A stretch of DNA of 6,264 nucleotides from Bacillota bacterium (GTDB lineage Bacteria; Bacillota; Bacilli; Alicyclobacillales; Alicyclobacillaceae): positions 1 to 6,264 of the forward strand of contig JAKADF010000215.1 of NCBI GenBank assembly GCA_021820805.1. Reading direction: 5' to 3'. The first letter of the stretch is position 1, and each line of letters begins with the position of its first letter. The translations under genes and the position numbers were made by a program. The notes below the pieces were generated by a model that saw nothing but the letters and a program-made list of their open reading frames with translations, was not told where the DNA came from and did not search any database. This document shows, piece by piece, positions 6,257 to 6,264 of this stretch.

Positions 6257-6264
6257 AGGAGAGG
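6257..6264 (+). promoter_or_regulatory. Strong ribosome binding site for a gene beyond the window
   Basis: AGGAGAGG sits 5 bases after the ComB stop and reaches the last base of the window. It is a near-consensus Shine-Dalgarno sequence, so another gene on the + strand probably starts within about 5-12 bases and continues the operon. The gene itself cannot be seen. Confidence 0.55.

Noticed and set aside
1..6264. Mobile elements, CRISPR arrays, tRNA or rRNA genes
   Set aside because: No transposase or integrase motif, no spaced direct repeats and no RNA gene signatures were seen; nearly all bases are in housekeeping-type coding genes.

Overview
The window looks like a chromosomal segment of a spore-former-like, low- to mid-GC Gram-positive bacterium (Bacilli, perhaps an Alicyclobacillus/Effusibacillus-type lineage). 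I infer this from the GC content, judged by eye to be in the low 40s percent, the purine-rich Shine-Dalgarno sequences, the frequent TTG and GTG starts, and a fatty acyl-CoA ligase and crotonase pair typical of Bacilli. The genus is a guess. All genes lie on the + strand and are tightly packed.

Region 1 (1-2904) is the downstream part of a System I (Ccm) cytochrome c maturation cluster. It holds the C-terminal two thirds of ccmF, cut by the window edge, then an unrecognised membrane-anchored extracytoplasmic protein of 247 aa, then ccmC, then a 47-aa CcmD-like membrane peptide. The first three are linked by 4-base start/stop overlaps (TTGA, GTGA), and the fourth follows after 12 bases. CcmC and CcmF both carry the WWD haem-handling motif and the conserved flanking histidines, with spacing that matches the E. 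coli proteins as I recall them. Both therefore look functional. The unknown protein has a signal peptide, a beta-rich outer domain and one C-terminal membrane helix, but no cysteine. It is the best candidate here for an undescribed component.

Region 2 (2905-3047) is the only real intergenic gap. It holds a plausible sigma-A promoter, weak operator-like half sites, and a perfect 16-bp inverted repeat directly against the ribosome binding site of the next gene. I see no convincing intrinsic terminator in it.

Region 3 (3048-6264) is a second probable operon: a fatty acyl-CoA ligase, an enoyl-CoA hydratase/isomerase with both catalytic glutamates, and a ComB-family (2-phosphosulfolactate phosphatase) protein. 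The first two would activate fatty acids and hydrate enoyl-CoA in beta-oxidation. The ComB protein is divergent: several positions that I recall as conserved in the family are changed, so its substrate is open. A strong ribosome binding site at the very end suggests another gene begins just beyond the window.

The window is mostly ordinary metabolism. The most interesting points are the uncharacterised protein inside the ccm cluster and the divergent ComB next to fatty acid genes.
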